Source: Candidatus Scalindua sp. (GTDB taxonomy: Bacteria > Planctomycetota > Brocadiia > Brocadiales > Scalinduaceae). Taken from it: DNA of 56,211 nucleotides. Where the stretch lies: positions 1 through 56,211 of the forward strand of contig JAIQZU010000063.1 of NCBI GenBank assembly GCA_021776915.1. Reading direction: 5' to 3'. The notes beneath the pieces are model-generated. The model worked only from the letters and a program-made list of their open reading frames with translations, made no database searches and was not told the DNA's origin. Every line of letters begins with the position of its first letter. Within the stretch, counting starts at the first letter, position 1. A program made the position numbers and the translations under genes. Of the stretch, positions 9,684 through 17,015 are shown in pieces.

Positions 9684-10655
9684 CTACTGATAAATATTTT
9701 TCATTTTTTTGATTTCTTCTATTATCTCCTTCTTTAATCGCAGTGGCCTGAGAATTTCTACTTCAGCTCCGTATTTAAGGATTTCCCTCTTGATCTCGGT
9801 AGTATCCGCAACCGGAACATTTAGTATAATACTTCCGTCTTTCAGTTCTCTTATCTTCTGTTTTTTATGCCATATCTGTTCTTTTACAGATCTGGATGCC
9901 CTGGGAGAGAATTTGAGTGATACTTCATGATTTTGTCCTCCGTGGAATATTCCAAAAGTTTTACGTATGTAGGCCTTGATCGGCGGCAGGCCGGTTGGGA
10001 GTGATATTTCTTCGTCAACATAGTCACACTCTTCTATCCTTGAAAGTGCGAAGTTTCTGAGTCCTTTTTTTAGTGTGCAAAATGATATCAGGTGCCAGTT
10101 GCCCATATAGTCGAGAAGGTGAAGAGGAATTATTTTCCTATTCGTCCTTTCATCTTTGTGTGGAGAGTAATATTGAATCTCTAAAGATCTTCTGGTAAGA
10201 AGCGCATTTACCACCTTTCTGAATAAGCTTTCATCGACAGTATAATATTCTATGTTTTTCAGGGATATTTTATCCTGTATATCGTCCAGATTAAATCCGA
10301 CTTTGTCTGAAACCCGTGAGGAGAATTTATTTATAAACGTACTAAGAGCATCCTTCAGATTTCTGTCAGGTATAGCTGTGGCCAGTCTTTTGGCCAGGAT
10401 AAAGGCTACAAGCTCACTCTCATTCAGCCATATGGGCGGTAGTTCATAGCCCTTGTCGGTATAATAATAACCTCTATCAGTGTGAGAATATTCAAGCGGA
10501 GCGCCAATCCTCTCCCTCATGAATTCTATATCTCTCTGGGCGGTCTTTTGAGAAATTTCAAATTCTCCGGCAAGAACCTTGGAATTGGGATGTTTATTGC
10601 ACTTGATCTGCTCGTGGAACCAGTAATATCTTTCGTATGCAAGTTTTCCAGCCAT
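9684..10655 (-). CDS. WYL-domain transcriptional regulator (HTH-WYL-WCX)
   Basis: From Met 10655 the protein is 323 residues. The N-terminal helix-turn-helix covers about residues 1-60 (LAGEFEISQKTAQRDIEFMRERIG). The WYL domain is seen in NRKIIPLHLLDYMGNWHLISFC and LRNFALSRIEEC. The C-terminal WCX part ends EILRPLRLKKEIIEEI. WYL regulators often control CRISPR-Cas and other defence loci by sensing nucleic acid or nucleotide ligands. Here the gene lies next to cas3 on the same strand, separated only by repeats, so control of the cas operon is plausible but unproven. The open frame extends 19 codons upstream without a good ribosome binding site, so the start is tentative. Confidence 0.88.
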   Translation of the reverse strand: MAGKLAYERYYWFHEQIKCNKHPNSKVLAGEFEISQKTAQRDIEFMRERIGAPLEYSHTDRGYYYTDKGYELPPIWLNESELVAFILAKRLATAIPDRNLKDALSTFINKFSSRVSDKVGFNLDDIQDKISLKNIEYYTVDESLFRKVVNALLTRRSLEIQYYSPHKDERTNRKIIPLHLLDYMGNWHLISFCTLKKGLRNFALSRIEECDYVDEEISLPTGLPPIKAYIRKTFGIFHGGQNHEVSLKFSPRASRSVKEQIWHKKQKIRELKDGSIILNVPVADTTEIKREILKYGAEVEILRPLRLKKEIIEEIKKMKNIYQ

Positions 10656-11033
10656 AATATTTCTAGAGAACAAGCCGCCTGATGCATGCCCTGGAGCAGC
10701 TTCCAGGGACAACTCAGTCGGCGATACTGATATTAGAGTCGTGAATTAAATTCAGAATCTCAGGTATTAGAATTGAAAATTATGGTTGCTTATGGGAAAA
10801 TGCGGGTCTTTGACTGATGTACCGAACCAGATTTTCCATCAGCATGTTACAAATGTGATGAAAGAAAGTAAAGTACCCCCAAGGGGATTTGAACCCCTGT
10901 CTCATGGCTGAGAACCATGTGTCCTGGGCCTGGCTAGACGATGGGGGCGTAAATTACTTGAACTTAATTGAAATTTATAGTATAGAAATTTAACAGAATG
11001 GAGTTATTTTTTCAATCTAAAAGTGCTTAAACG
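10656..11033. other. Intergenic region around tRNA-Glu
   Basis: Apart from the tRNA-Glu gene at 10874-10948, no coding sequence or repeat is recognised. The part after 10949 is AT-rich and likely carries both the tRNA promoter (minus strand) and that of the lipoprotein gene at 11034 (plus strand). Confidence 0.6.
10874..10948 (-). tRNA. trnE: tRNA-Glu (anticodon CTC)
   Basis: On the minus strand the cloverleaf starts GCCCCCA and ends TGGGGGT plus discriminator A. The anticodon stem CATGG/CCATG encloses the loop TTCTCAG, giving anticodon CTC. The T arm reads GGGGTTCAAATCCCC. The 3' CCA is not encoded. The 5' TCGTCTAG D-arm start is typical of tRNA-Glu. Confidence 0.95.
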
Positions 11034-11342
11034 ATGCTGAAATATTCAGGGAAGGTTTTGGGCGTACTGTTAATATCAGCATTTTCTTTTCTGATTGGTT
11101 GTTCTACGGTACCTGTCAGCAGACTTTCCGACAGTGAGTTATTAGGTGAATACCGGCAATTAAAATCTGTTGTTTCCGGTCCCATTTCTTATGTCCCAAC
11201 TGATGTGCCGGTAGGAGGTGGTATCGGAAGCTGGGCTGCATTAGAGGCTGCCGATATTACAAAGAAATATACAATTAATTCTGCAAGTGAGAGGTTGAGA
11301 GAAGTTCAGGAAGAGATGTCACTGAGAGGTATTACGCCTTGA
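11034..11342 (+). CDS. Small putative lipoprotein
   Basis: The 102-residue protein has a lipoprotein signal peptide: a hydrophobic core, then the lipobox LIGC with Cys at residue 23. The mature part is short and polar, with no family I recognise. It includes a glycine-rich stretch (VPVGGGIGSWAALEAA) near residues 60-75 and a C-terminal amphipathic helix (SERLREVQEEM). A hairpin-plus-T-run terminator follows, so it is probably transcribed alone. Role unknown, likely envelope-associated. Confidence 0.75.
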   Translation: MLKYSGKVLGVLLISAFSFLIGCSTVPVSRLSDSELLGEYRQLKSVVSGPISYVPTDVPVGGGIGSWAALEAADITKKYTINSASERLREVQEEMSLRGITP

Positions 11343-11368
11343 TGGTATGTGGAATTCTTGACGCTGTA

Positions 11369-11395
11369 AAAACTTCTTTTTAAAGAAGTTTTTTT
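11369..11395 (+). terminator. Rho-independent terminator after the small lipoprotein gene
   Basis: AACTTCTTT and AAAGAAGTT form an AT-rich stem directly followed by a T run, about 27 nt after the lipoprotein stop codon. Confidence 0.7.
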
Positions 11396-11560
11396 CGTGT
11401 CATAAAAAGTTAAAAGTGCCTACCCGCCTGCCAAGCAGTTCGGGCAGGAAGTTTGAAGTGAGCTAAAGTTGTGGCAAAAAACAAATCTTTTATTTTTTTA
11501 GGTACTTTAGTTCATTTTCCGCCTAACAAACTGGCGGACAGGTAGACACTTCAAACCTGG
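11396..11560. repeat. Composite intergenic repeat with a nested palindrome
   Basis: The left end, GTGTCATAAAAAGTTAAAAG, is the near reverse complement of the right end of the element at 14340-14437. A CCCGCCTGCC...GTTCGGGCAGG palindrome at about 11422-11450 interrupts it. It continues as a CTAAAGTTGTGGCAAAAAAC...AGGTACTTTAG imperfect inverted repeat. A second, weaker copy of the small palindrome (GCCTAACAAACTGGCGGACAGG) lies at about 11521-11543. No gene is visible. Confidence 0.55.
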
Positions 11561-11596
11561 TTGCGGCTATGCCGCACTATGTTATAAAGGTTACAC

Positions 11597-12454
11597 ATGA
11601 CCTTAGGAGTATTCTTGTTGGTACTGTTTGCTGCGGCCTGTCATGCCGGATGGAATTATGCAGCACGGAAAGTTTCTGGGAATATGGTTGTCATATGGTT
11701 GGCTTTGTTGTGCGGAAGCATTCTGTTATTTCCATTTACAGTAGGTTGGGGTGTTTATTTTGGCTTTGGCGAATCAATCTCTTCTAAAGGCATCGGTTAT
11801 ATTTTTGCCAGTGGTGCGATTCACTCAGTATATTTTGTACTCCTGGCACATGCATATAAACATGGAGAAATATCATCTGTTTATCCGATTGCACGGGGTT
11901 CAGGGATTGGTTTAACAGCTATACTTGCATGGTTAATATTAGGCGAAAAGATTTCGTTCTTCGGAGCAGTTGGTATTGGATTAGTTTTCGTCGGAATTAT
12001 TTCGATGGGATTGCCAGTATATAATAAGGCTAATAAGGTTCATGAGTTTAGTCTTGCATTGTATATCGGAAGTATAATTATGGCTTATTCAATGATCGAT
12101 AAAATAGGAGTTTCTCACGTAGCTCCGGTTCTGTATATATGGTCAATGTTTGTTGTCTCCACGATTTTCGTGTTGCCGTATGTTATGTACTATCATTCGG
12201 GAACAATCTTGCAGGTAGGGAAGGAATACTATCGCTACATATTGATTATTGGGATAGGAGCAAGCGGTTCGTATTTGATTATTCTTTTTGCATTTACAAT
12301 GGGTTCAGTAAGCTACATTGTAGCGGCTAGAGAATTTGCAGTTGTTATAGGGGCATTACTTGGTATCATTTTTCTGAGAGAGCAATTGACCCTTGCGAAG
12401 ATAGTGGGGGTTATTTCTATTACTTTTGGTTTGATTTGTATTAAAGGAGGCTAA
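11597..12454 (+). CDS. EamA/DMT-family transporter
   Basis: The 285-residue protein is almost entirely hydrophobic, with about ten predicted membrane segments arranged as two EamA repeats (residues ~5-130 and ~150-280). The repeat-1 end AYKHGEISSVYPIARGSGIGLTA and the repeat-2 end VSYIVAAREFAVVIGALLG are typical of the drug/metabolite transporter superfamily. The substrate cannot be told from sequence; family members export amino acids, nucleotides or other metabolites. AAAGG precedes the ATG by a few bases. It is convergent with the next gene. Confidence 0.88.
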   Translation: MTLGVFLLVLFAAACHAGWNYAARKVSGNMVVIWLALLCGSILLFPFTVGWGVYFGFGESISSKGIGYIFASGAIHSVYFVLLAHAYKHGEISSVYPIARGSGIGLTAILAWLILGEKISFFGAVGIGLVFVGIISMGLPVYNKANKVHEFSLALYIGSIIMAYSMIDKIGVSHVAPVLYIWSMFVVSTIFVLPYVMYYHSGTILQVGKEYYRYILIIGIGASGSYLIILFAFTMGSVSYIVAAREFAVVIGALLGIIFLREQLTLAKIVGVISITFGLICIKGG

Positions 12455-12532
12455 CAAAAATCATAGAACATTGTAAAACCTGCTATTTTGCAAACACTGA
12501 TATATAGGCTAATTGACGTATTAAATGGCCTT

Positions 12533-14167
12533 CTATTCTTCAGACATGAACGGGTATCTGTAATCTGTTGGCGGTGCAAATGTCTCTTTAATTGTTCGAG
12601 GGGTTACCCATCTGATCATATTTAAAAAGCTGCCGGCTTTATCATTAGTTCCACTTGCACGGCTGCCGCCAAAAGGCTGTTGACCGACAGCCGCCCCTGT
12701 CGGTTTGTCGTTGATATAGAAATTGCCTGCCGCGTTAACGAGTATCTTTTCCGCCATCCTGATCGCTTCCCTGTTGCGTGAGAAAATAGACCCTGTCAAC
12801 CCATAGGGAGGGGTTTCATCACATAGATGAAGTGTCTCTTCAAATTTATCGTCCTCATAAATATATACTGTAAGAACAGGCCCGAATATCTCCTCTTCCA
12901 TGGTGCGGAAGTGAGGGTTTGTAGTGACGGCAATTGTAGGTTCAATAAAATATCCCTTACTGCTGTCATAATTTCCTCCACACACAATCTCAGCCTCATT
13001 ACTGTCTTTTATAAATTCAATGTATTCTGTAATCCTGGAAAAGGCCGCTTCGTCAATCACAGCATTTATAAAATTACTGAAATCCTCCACATCTCCCATC
13101 TTCACCGTTTTCATCTCTTCAAGTATAAAGTCCTTTAAGTCCGCCCATAGACTGCGGGGGATATAAGCGCGGGATGCAGCGGAGCATTTCTGCCCCTGGT
13201 ATTCAAATGCGCCCCGTATCAGGGCAGTGCCTAATTCTTTTACTCTTGTATCCTTGTGAACAAAGACAAAATCCTTGCCGCCGGTCTCACCCACAATGCG
13301 CGGATAGCTTTTATAATTCCTGATATTATTGCCCACAGTCTGCCACATATTCTGGAAGGTAGCCGTACTGCCGGTAAAATGAATACCGGCAAGATCCGGG
13401 GAGTTCATAATAATTGGGCCGATCTCGCTTCCTGCTCCGGGTATAAAATTAATCACACCGTCAGGGACGCCAGCTTCCTGGAAAAGCTTCATTAGATAAT
13501 AAGCCGAGTATGTAGCGTTTGAAGCCGGTTTCCATAATGCTACATTTCCCATTATGGCCGGTGCGGATGGGAGATTGCCGGCAATAGAAGTAAAATTGAA
13601 GGGCGTTGAGGCAAAGATGAAACCCTCAAGCGGCCGGTATTCCAGTCTGTTCCAGGTGCCGGTAGTCGAGACAGGCGGTTGCTGTTCGTAAATCTTCGTA
13701 GTATAAAATGCGTTGAAACGGAGAAAGTCAATTAATTCACATGCGGCGTCTACTTCTGCCTGAAAGACGTTCTTGCTCTGGCACAACATACTGGCTGCAT
13801 TTAACAGCGAACGCCATGGGCCGGCAAGAAGTTCCGCCGCTCTTAGAAAAATTGAAGCGCGGTCCTGCCAGTCCATCTCCGCCCACTGCCTGCGTGCACT
13901 GAGAGATGCATTGATGGCCTCGTGAACTTCCTTCTCTCCCGCCTTATGATATGTACCCACAACGGTTCCGTGGTCATGTGGCAGTACGCATTTCCCCAGG
14001 TTTCCTGTTTTTATCTCTTTGCCGCCAATAATAACCGGTATTTCTATCTGCAGGTTTTTTAAATTTTTTAATTTGGCCTTAATGTCTTTGCGTTCAGGTG
14101 TTCCGGGGGCGTAACTCTTGATTGGCTCATTGGATGGTAAGCTCAGGTTGAATCTTGCATTTGTCAT
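12533..14167 (-). CDS. pruA: L-glutamate gamma-semialdehyde (delta-1-pyrroline-5-carboxylate) dehydrogenase
   Basis: The 544-residue aldehyde dehydrogenase oxidises glutamate-gamma-semialdehyde to glutamate with NAD(P)+, the second step of proline catabolism. The length and overall pattern match the stand-alone P5C dehydrogenases. The catalytic Cys is in FEYQGQKCSAASRAYI and the general-base Glu in RIVGETGGKDFVFV. FASTPFNFTSIAGNL is the cofactor-domain signature. The C-terminal PTGAAVGQQPFGGSRASGTNDKAG is specific to this family. AAGGAGG sits upstream of the ATG. No proline dehydrogenase is seen nearby. Confidence 0.95.
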   Translation of the reverse strand: MTNARFNLSLPSNEPIKSYAPGTPERKDIKAKLKNLKNLQIEIPVIIGGKEIKTGNLGKCVLPHDHGTVVGTYHKAGEKEVHEAINASLSARRQWAEMDWQDRASIFLRAAELLAGPWRSLLNAASMLCQSKNVFQAEVDAACELIDFLRFNAFYTTKIYEQQPPVSTTGTWNRLEYRPLEGFIFASTPFNFTSIAGNLPSAPAIMGNVALWKPASNATYSAYYLMKLFQEAGVPDGVINFIPGAGSEIGPIIMNSPDLAGIHFTGSTATFQNMWQTVGNNIRNYKSYPRIVGETGGKDFVFVHKDTRVKELGTALIRGAFEYQGQKCSAASRAYIPRSLWADLKDFILEEMKTVKMGDVEDFSNFINAVIDEAAFSRITEYIEFIKDSNEAEIVCGGNYDSSKGYFIEPTIAVTTNPHFRTMEEEIFGPVLTVYIYEDDKFEETLHLCDETPPYGLTGSIFSRNREAIRMAEKILVNAAGNFYINDKPTGAAVGQQPFGGSRASGTNDKAGSFLNMIRWVTPRTIKETFAPPTDYRYPFMSEE

Positions 14168-14443
14168 ATCAACCTCCTTGGAAAAAGTTAATATACTTAC
14201 AGATTAATTGTTTTTTAAGTTCGGGAAATGGAGCAGGTCTTTCATATTTATCCCGAATTTGACTGTTTGAGAAAAAACATAATTGTTGTATATTATAGCA
14301 TAATGCGGTGTAATCGCAACCGTTGGCTGAGTTCACGCCGAAGCCAGGATTGAAGTGTCTAAAGTGTCTAAAGTTGAGGTAAAAAACAATTTTTATCTTA
14401 GGCACTTTTAATTTATTATGACACGAAAAAGACTTTAGAAACT
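14168..14443. repeat. Divergent intergenic region with a dispersed repeat (about 14340-14437)
   Basis: The spacer between the divergent pruA and aguB genes contains GTGTCTAAAGTGTCTAAAGTTG, AAAAAACAATTTTT and GGCACTTTTAATTTATTATG (three separate segments). The same components, partly inverted, appear at 11396-11560 and 49535-49620. The rest presumably holds both promoters, but none stands out. Confidence 0.55.
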
Positions 14444-15322
14444 ATGCAAAAGGAAGAACCTTACGTAATAGCGCTAATACAGATGATCTGCCAGGGATCA
14501 AGGGAAGAAAATCTGCAGCGTGCCAGACAGCGAATCGTTGAAGCGGCAGAGCAGGGAGCTCGTTTGATATGCCTTCCGGAACTTTTCAGTTCCATCTACT
14601 TCTGCCAGCAGGAGGCCCCTCGTTTTTTTGAGTTAGCTGAGCCGATTCCCGGCTATACAACAGACTATTTTTCGCAATTGTCAAGAACCGTGGATAGTGT
14701 TCTGGTGGTTCCCCTCTTTGAAAGAAGTACGTCGGGCGATTATTACAACAGTCTGGTCGTGATTAATCCGGATGGTTCCGTAGCAGGAAAGTATCGAAAA
14801 ATGCATATCCCGAATGATCCGCAATTCCAGGAAAAATACTATTTCACTCCCGGAGACCTTGGTTTTCAGGCTATTCAAACTGCTGTAGGAAAAATCGGGT
14901 CTATGATCTGCTGGGATCAATGGTTCCCGGAGGCGGCCCGCTTGTGTGCACTCGACGGAGCCGGAGTATTGATATATCCAACTGCAATCGGCTGGTTACC
15001 GGGAGAAAAGGAGGGTGATGGCAAAATGTATCTGGATTCGTGGAAGACAGTTCAGCGTGGTCACGCTATTGCCAATGGAATATATACAGCCTCTGTAAAT
15101 CGGGTTGGTATAGAACCTAACCAGGCCGGTGATTCCGAGATCGAATTCTGGGGGCATTCTTTTATAGTTGATCCCAGTGGTCACGTCATCGCTGAAGCAT
15201 CCGGAGAAGACGAGGAAATACTCTACGGAAAGATTGAACCGCAACTTATTCCTGTAACACGCCAGACATGGCCTTTCTTCAGGGATCGACGCATCGACGC
15301 ATATGGCAAGTTGGCTGAATGA
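14444..15322 (+). CDS. aguB: N-carbamoylputrescine amidase
   Basis: The 292-residue nitrilase-superfamily enzyme hydrolyses N-carbamoylputrescine to putrescine, CO2 and ammonia. The catalytic triad is visible: Glu in CLPELFSS (residue ~46), Lys in GKYRKMHIPND (~120), and Cys in SMICWDQWFPE (~155). The CWDQWFPEAAR and YPTAIGW segments are typical of this subgroup. Its neighbour downstream is agmatine deiminase, which makes the substrate, so the assignment is strong. A repeat of about 135 bp lies between them. Confidence 0.95.
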   Translation: MQKEEPYVIALIQMICQGSREENLQRARQRIVEAAEQGARLICLPELFSSIYFCQQEAPRFFELAEPIPGYTTDYFSQLSRTVDSVLVVPLFERSTSGDYYNSLVVINPDGSVAGKYRKMHIPNDPQFQEKYYFTPGDLGFQAIQTAVGKIGSMICWDQWFPEAARLCALDGAGVLIYPTAIGWLPGEKEGDGKMYLDSWKTVQRGHAIANGIYTASVNRVGIEPNQAGDSEIEFWGHSFIVDPSGHVIAEASGEDEEILYGKIEPQLIPVTRQTWPFFRDRRIDAYGKLAE

Positions 15323-15336
15323 TTTATTGTCCTGGA

Positions 15337-15477
15337 GTTTCAATGTTGACACAAATAATGTAGGGGCGTACCCGCCTGCCCGCCCGGCGATGCCGTTCGG
15401 ACGGGTACCTATTCGGGCAGGTGGCAATACGCCCCTGCGTAGTTGCAATAAAAGCTGTTGAAGGTTCAATTAACTGA
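15337..15477. repeat. Dispersed palindromic repeat (GTAGGGGCGTA family), copy 1, with nested palindrome
   Basis: TTTCAATGTTG, ACAAA and ATGTAGGGGCGTA at the left, and TACGCCCCTGCGTAG, AAAAGCTG and GAAGG at the right, match 38995-39073. There the two arms are separated by only a few bases. Here a 50-60-bp block built from CCGCCTGCCCG and CGGGCAGG arms lies exactly between them. It occupies the aguB-aguA spacer. Confidence 0.7.
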
Positions 15478-15478
15478 T

Positions 15479-16546
15479 ATGATTATGCATAAAAAAGAAT
15501 CGATTCACTATCGTATGCCTGCCGAGTGGGAGCCGCATAAAGCGACATGGCTGAGCTGGCCACATAACCCCACCGATTGGCCGGGTAGAATGTCTTCAGT
15601 GCAAAAGATTTATGCGGAATTGGCTCAAAAACTTGCGGTTGTTGAAAAGGTTTGCATTCTGGTAAATTCGGGGCAACACGAAGCGAGGGCAAGGAAATAT
15701 CTTGGACAGACCCAAGCAGACCTTGCAAATATCAGTTTCCATCACATATCAACCAATCGGAGTTGGATTCGTGATTACGGGCCTACGTTCGTATCGGATA
15801 ATCGGACTAAAGGTAAAACAAAGAGGATCATTCGTTTTCGATTCAATGGCTGGGCCCGTTATCCAGCACACAGAAAGGACAACAGCGTACCATTGGAAAT
15901 TGCCAACCGGTTAAACCTTAAAGTGATTTCCGCAAAGTGGAGGAATTCGCCGCTTGTATTGGAAGGCGGTAGTATTGACGTAAACGGGTTTGGATCATTA
16001 ATAACAACGGAGGAGTGCCTGCTTGACCCGAAGACACAGTCACGCAATCCCGGCATTACCAGGAGTGAAATAGAAAAGTTGTTCGGCAGGTATCTCGGCA
16101 TTACAAATATTATCTGGCTGAACCGTGGCATTGAGGGTGATGATACTCACGGTCATGTAGACGACATCTGCCGTTTTGTTGACAGGCGAACGCTGGTTTT
16201 GGCAATGGAGACCAATCCTTCGGACGTCAATGCCGACGTTCTAGCTGAAAACCTGGAACGATTAAAACATGTAAGATTGGAGGACGGGACACGGCCTGCA
16301 GTTGTAAAACTTCCCATGCCGAAACCTGTCTATTTCAAGAAATGGAGACTGCCGGCAAGCTATGCAAATTTCTATATTGCTAATGGAATTGTCCTGGTTC
16401 CCACCTTTGGCGACCCTGCAGATAGAAAAGCCATTGGTATCCTTGCTGAGCTTTTTCCCAGCCGTGATGTAATCGGCATTAATGCGGTAGATCTGCTCAT
16501 CGGATTGGGAGGGCCTCACTGCATCACACTCCAGGAGCCGGTTTAA
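15479..16546 (+). CDS. aguA: Agmatine deiminase
   Basis: The roughly 355-residue enzyme of the peptidyl-arginine-deiminase-like family converts agmatine to N-carbamoylputrescine. Hallmarks are the N-terminal MPAEWEPHKATWLSWP, the acidic and His residues of RSWIRDYGPTF and DDTHGHVDDICRF, and the catalytic Cys in the C-terminal GLGGPHCITLQ. The frame is open from a TTG at 15458, but ATG codons at 15479 and 15485 are more credible. No clear Shine-Dalgarno decides between them, because the upstream repeat runs to the start. With aguB it forms the two-step agmatine-to-putrescine route. No arginine decarboxylase is in the window. Confidence 0.95.
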   Translation: MIMHKKESIHYRMPAEWEPHKATWLSWPHNPTDWPGRMSSVQKIYAELAQKLAVVEKVCILVNSGQHEARARKYLGQTQADLANISFHHISTNRSWIRDYGPTFVSDNRTKGKTKRIIRFRFNGWARYPAHRKDNSVPLEIANRLNLKVISAKWRNSPLVLEGGSIDVNGFGSLITTEECLLDPKTQSRNPGITRSEIEKLFGRYLGITNIIWLNRGIEGDDTHGHVDDICRFVDRRTLVLAMETNPSDVNADVLAENLERLKHVRLEDGTRPAVVKLPMPKPVYFKKWRLPASYANFYIANGIVLVPTFGDPADRKAIGILAELFPSRDVIGINAVDLLIGLGGPHCITLQEPV

Positions 16547-17015
16547 TTATCCAATTATTTTGAAACTTATATATGGAAATTGGCAGGGATATATAATACA
16601 TTTATTTCTTTACAAATCCCATGTGAAATAGTAAATTTAGCGAAATATTCCAGTGCTTATGGGCTATTTCAGCAATTATGATAAAGGATAAGTTGCTATT
16701 ACCTGAATTGAGCGATTTCGTAGCCGCAACCTTAAGGTTGCGTAACTTACACAAATCCAACAGGTGATGAAAAACGCAGGCTAAAGCCAGCGGCTACAAC
16801 GGCATGTAAAATAAAATCGCTCAATTTAGCTATTATTAAAGAAGGGGGGGGGGTGAAATAAATTACGATACATGTATTTAAGATTTTAAAAAGAAAAAAA
16901 TGTAAATGGTAAAGCTCAACCCACTATGTGAAGGTAATGTCAGTAATGCGTCTTCCGATTGTAATTTTAATTTATTCCGAGTACAAAAAGATTGATTGAG
17001 AAAGGAGTAATAGTA
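16547..17015. other. 469-bp spacer upstream of the octaheme gene
   Basis: No gene is visible. It holds the second inverted-repeat element (16703-16829), then a run of ten G at about 16844-16853. About 160 AT-rich bases follow before the ribosome binding site of the octaheme cytochrome gene. The promoter of that gene should be in this last part. Confidence 0.65.
16703..16829. repeat. MITE-like inverted-repeat element, copy 2
   Basis: Ends are CTGAATTGAGCGATTT and AAATCGCTCAATTTAG. Its reverse complement matches 9422-9581 throughout except for the 31-bp insertion there, so this copy shows the uninterrupted form of about 127 bp. No coding capacity. Confidence 0.8.
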
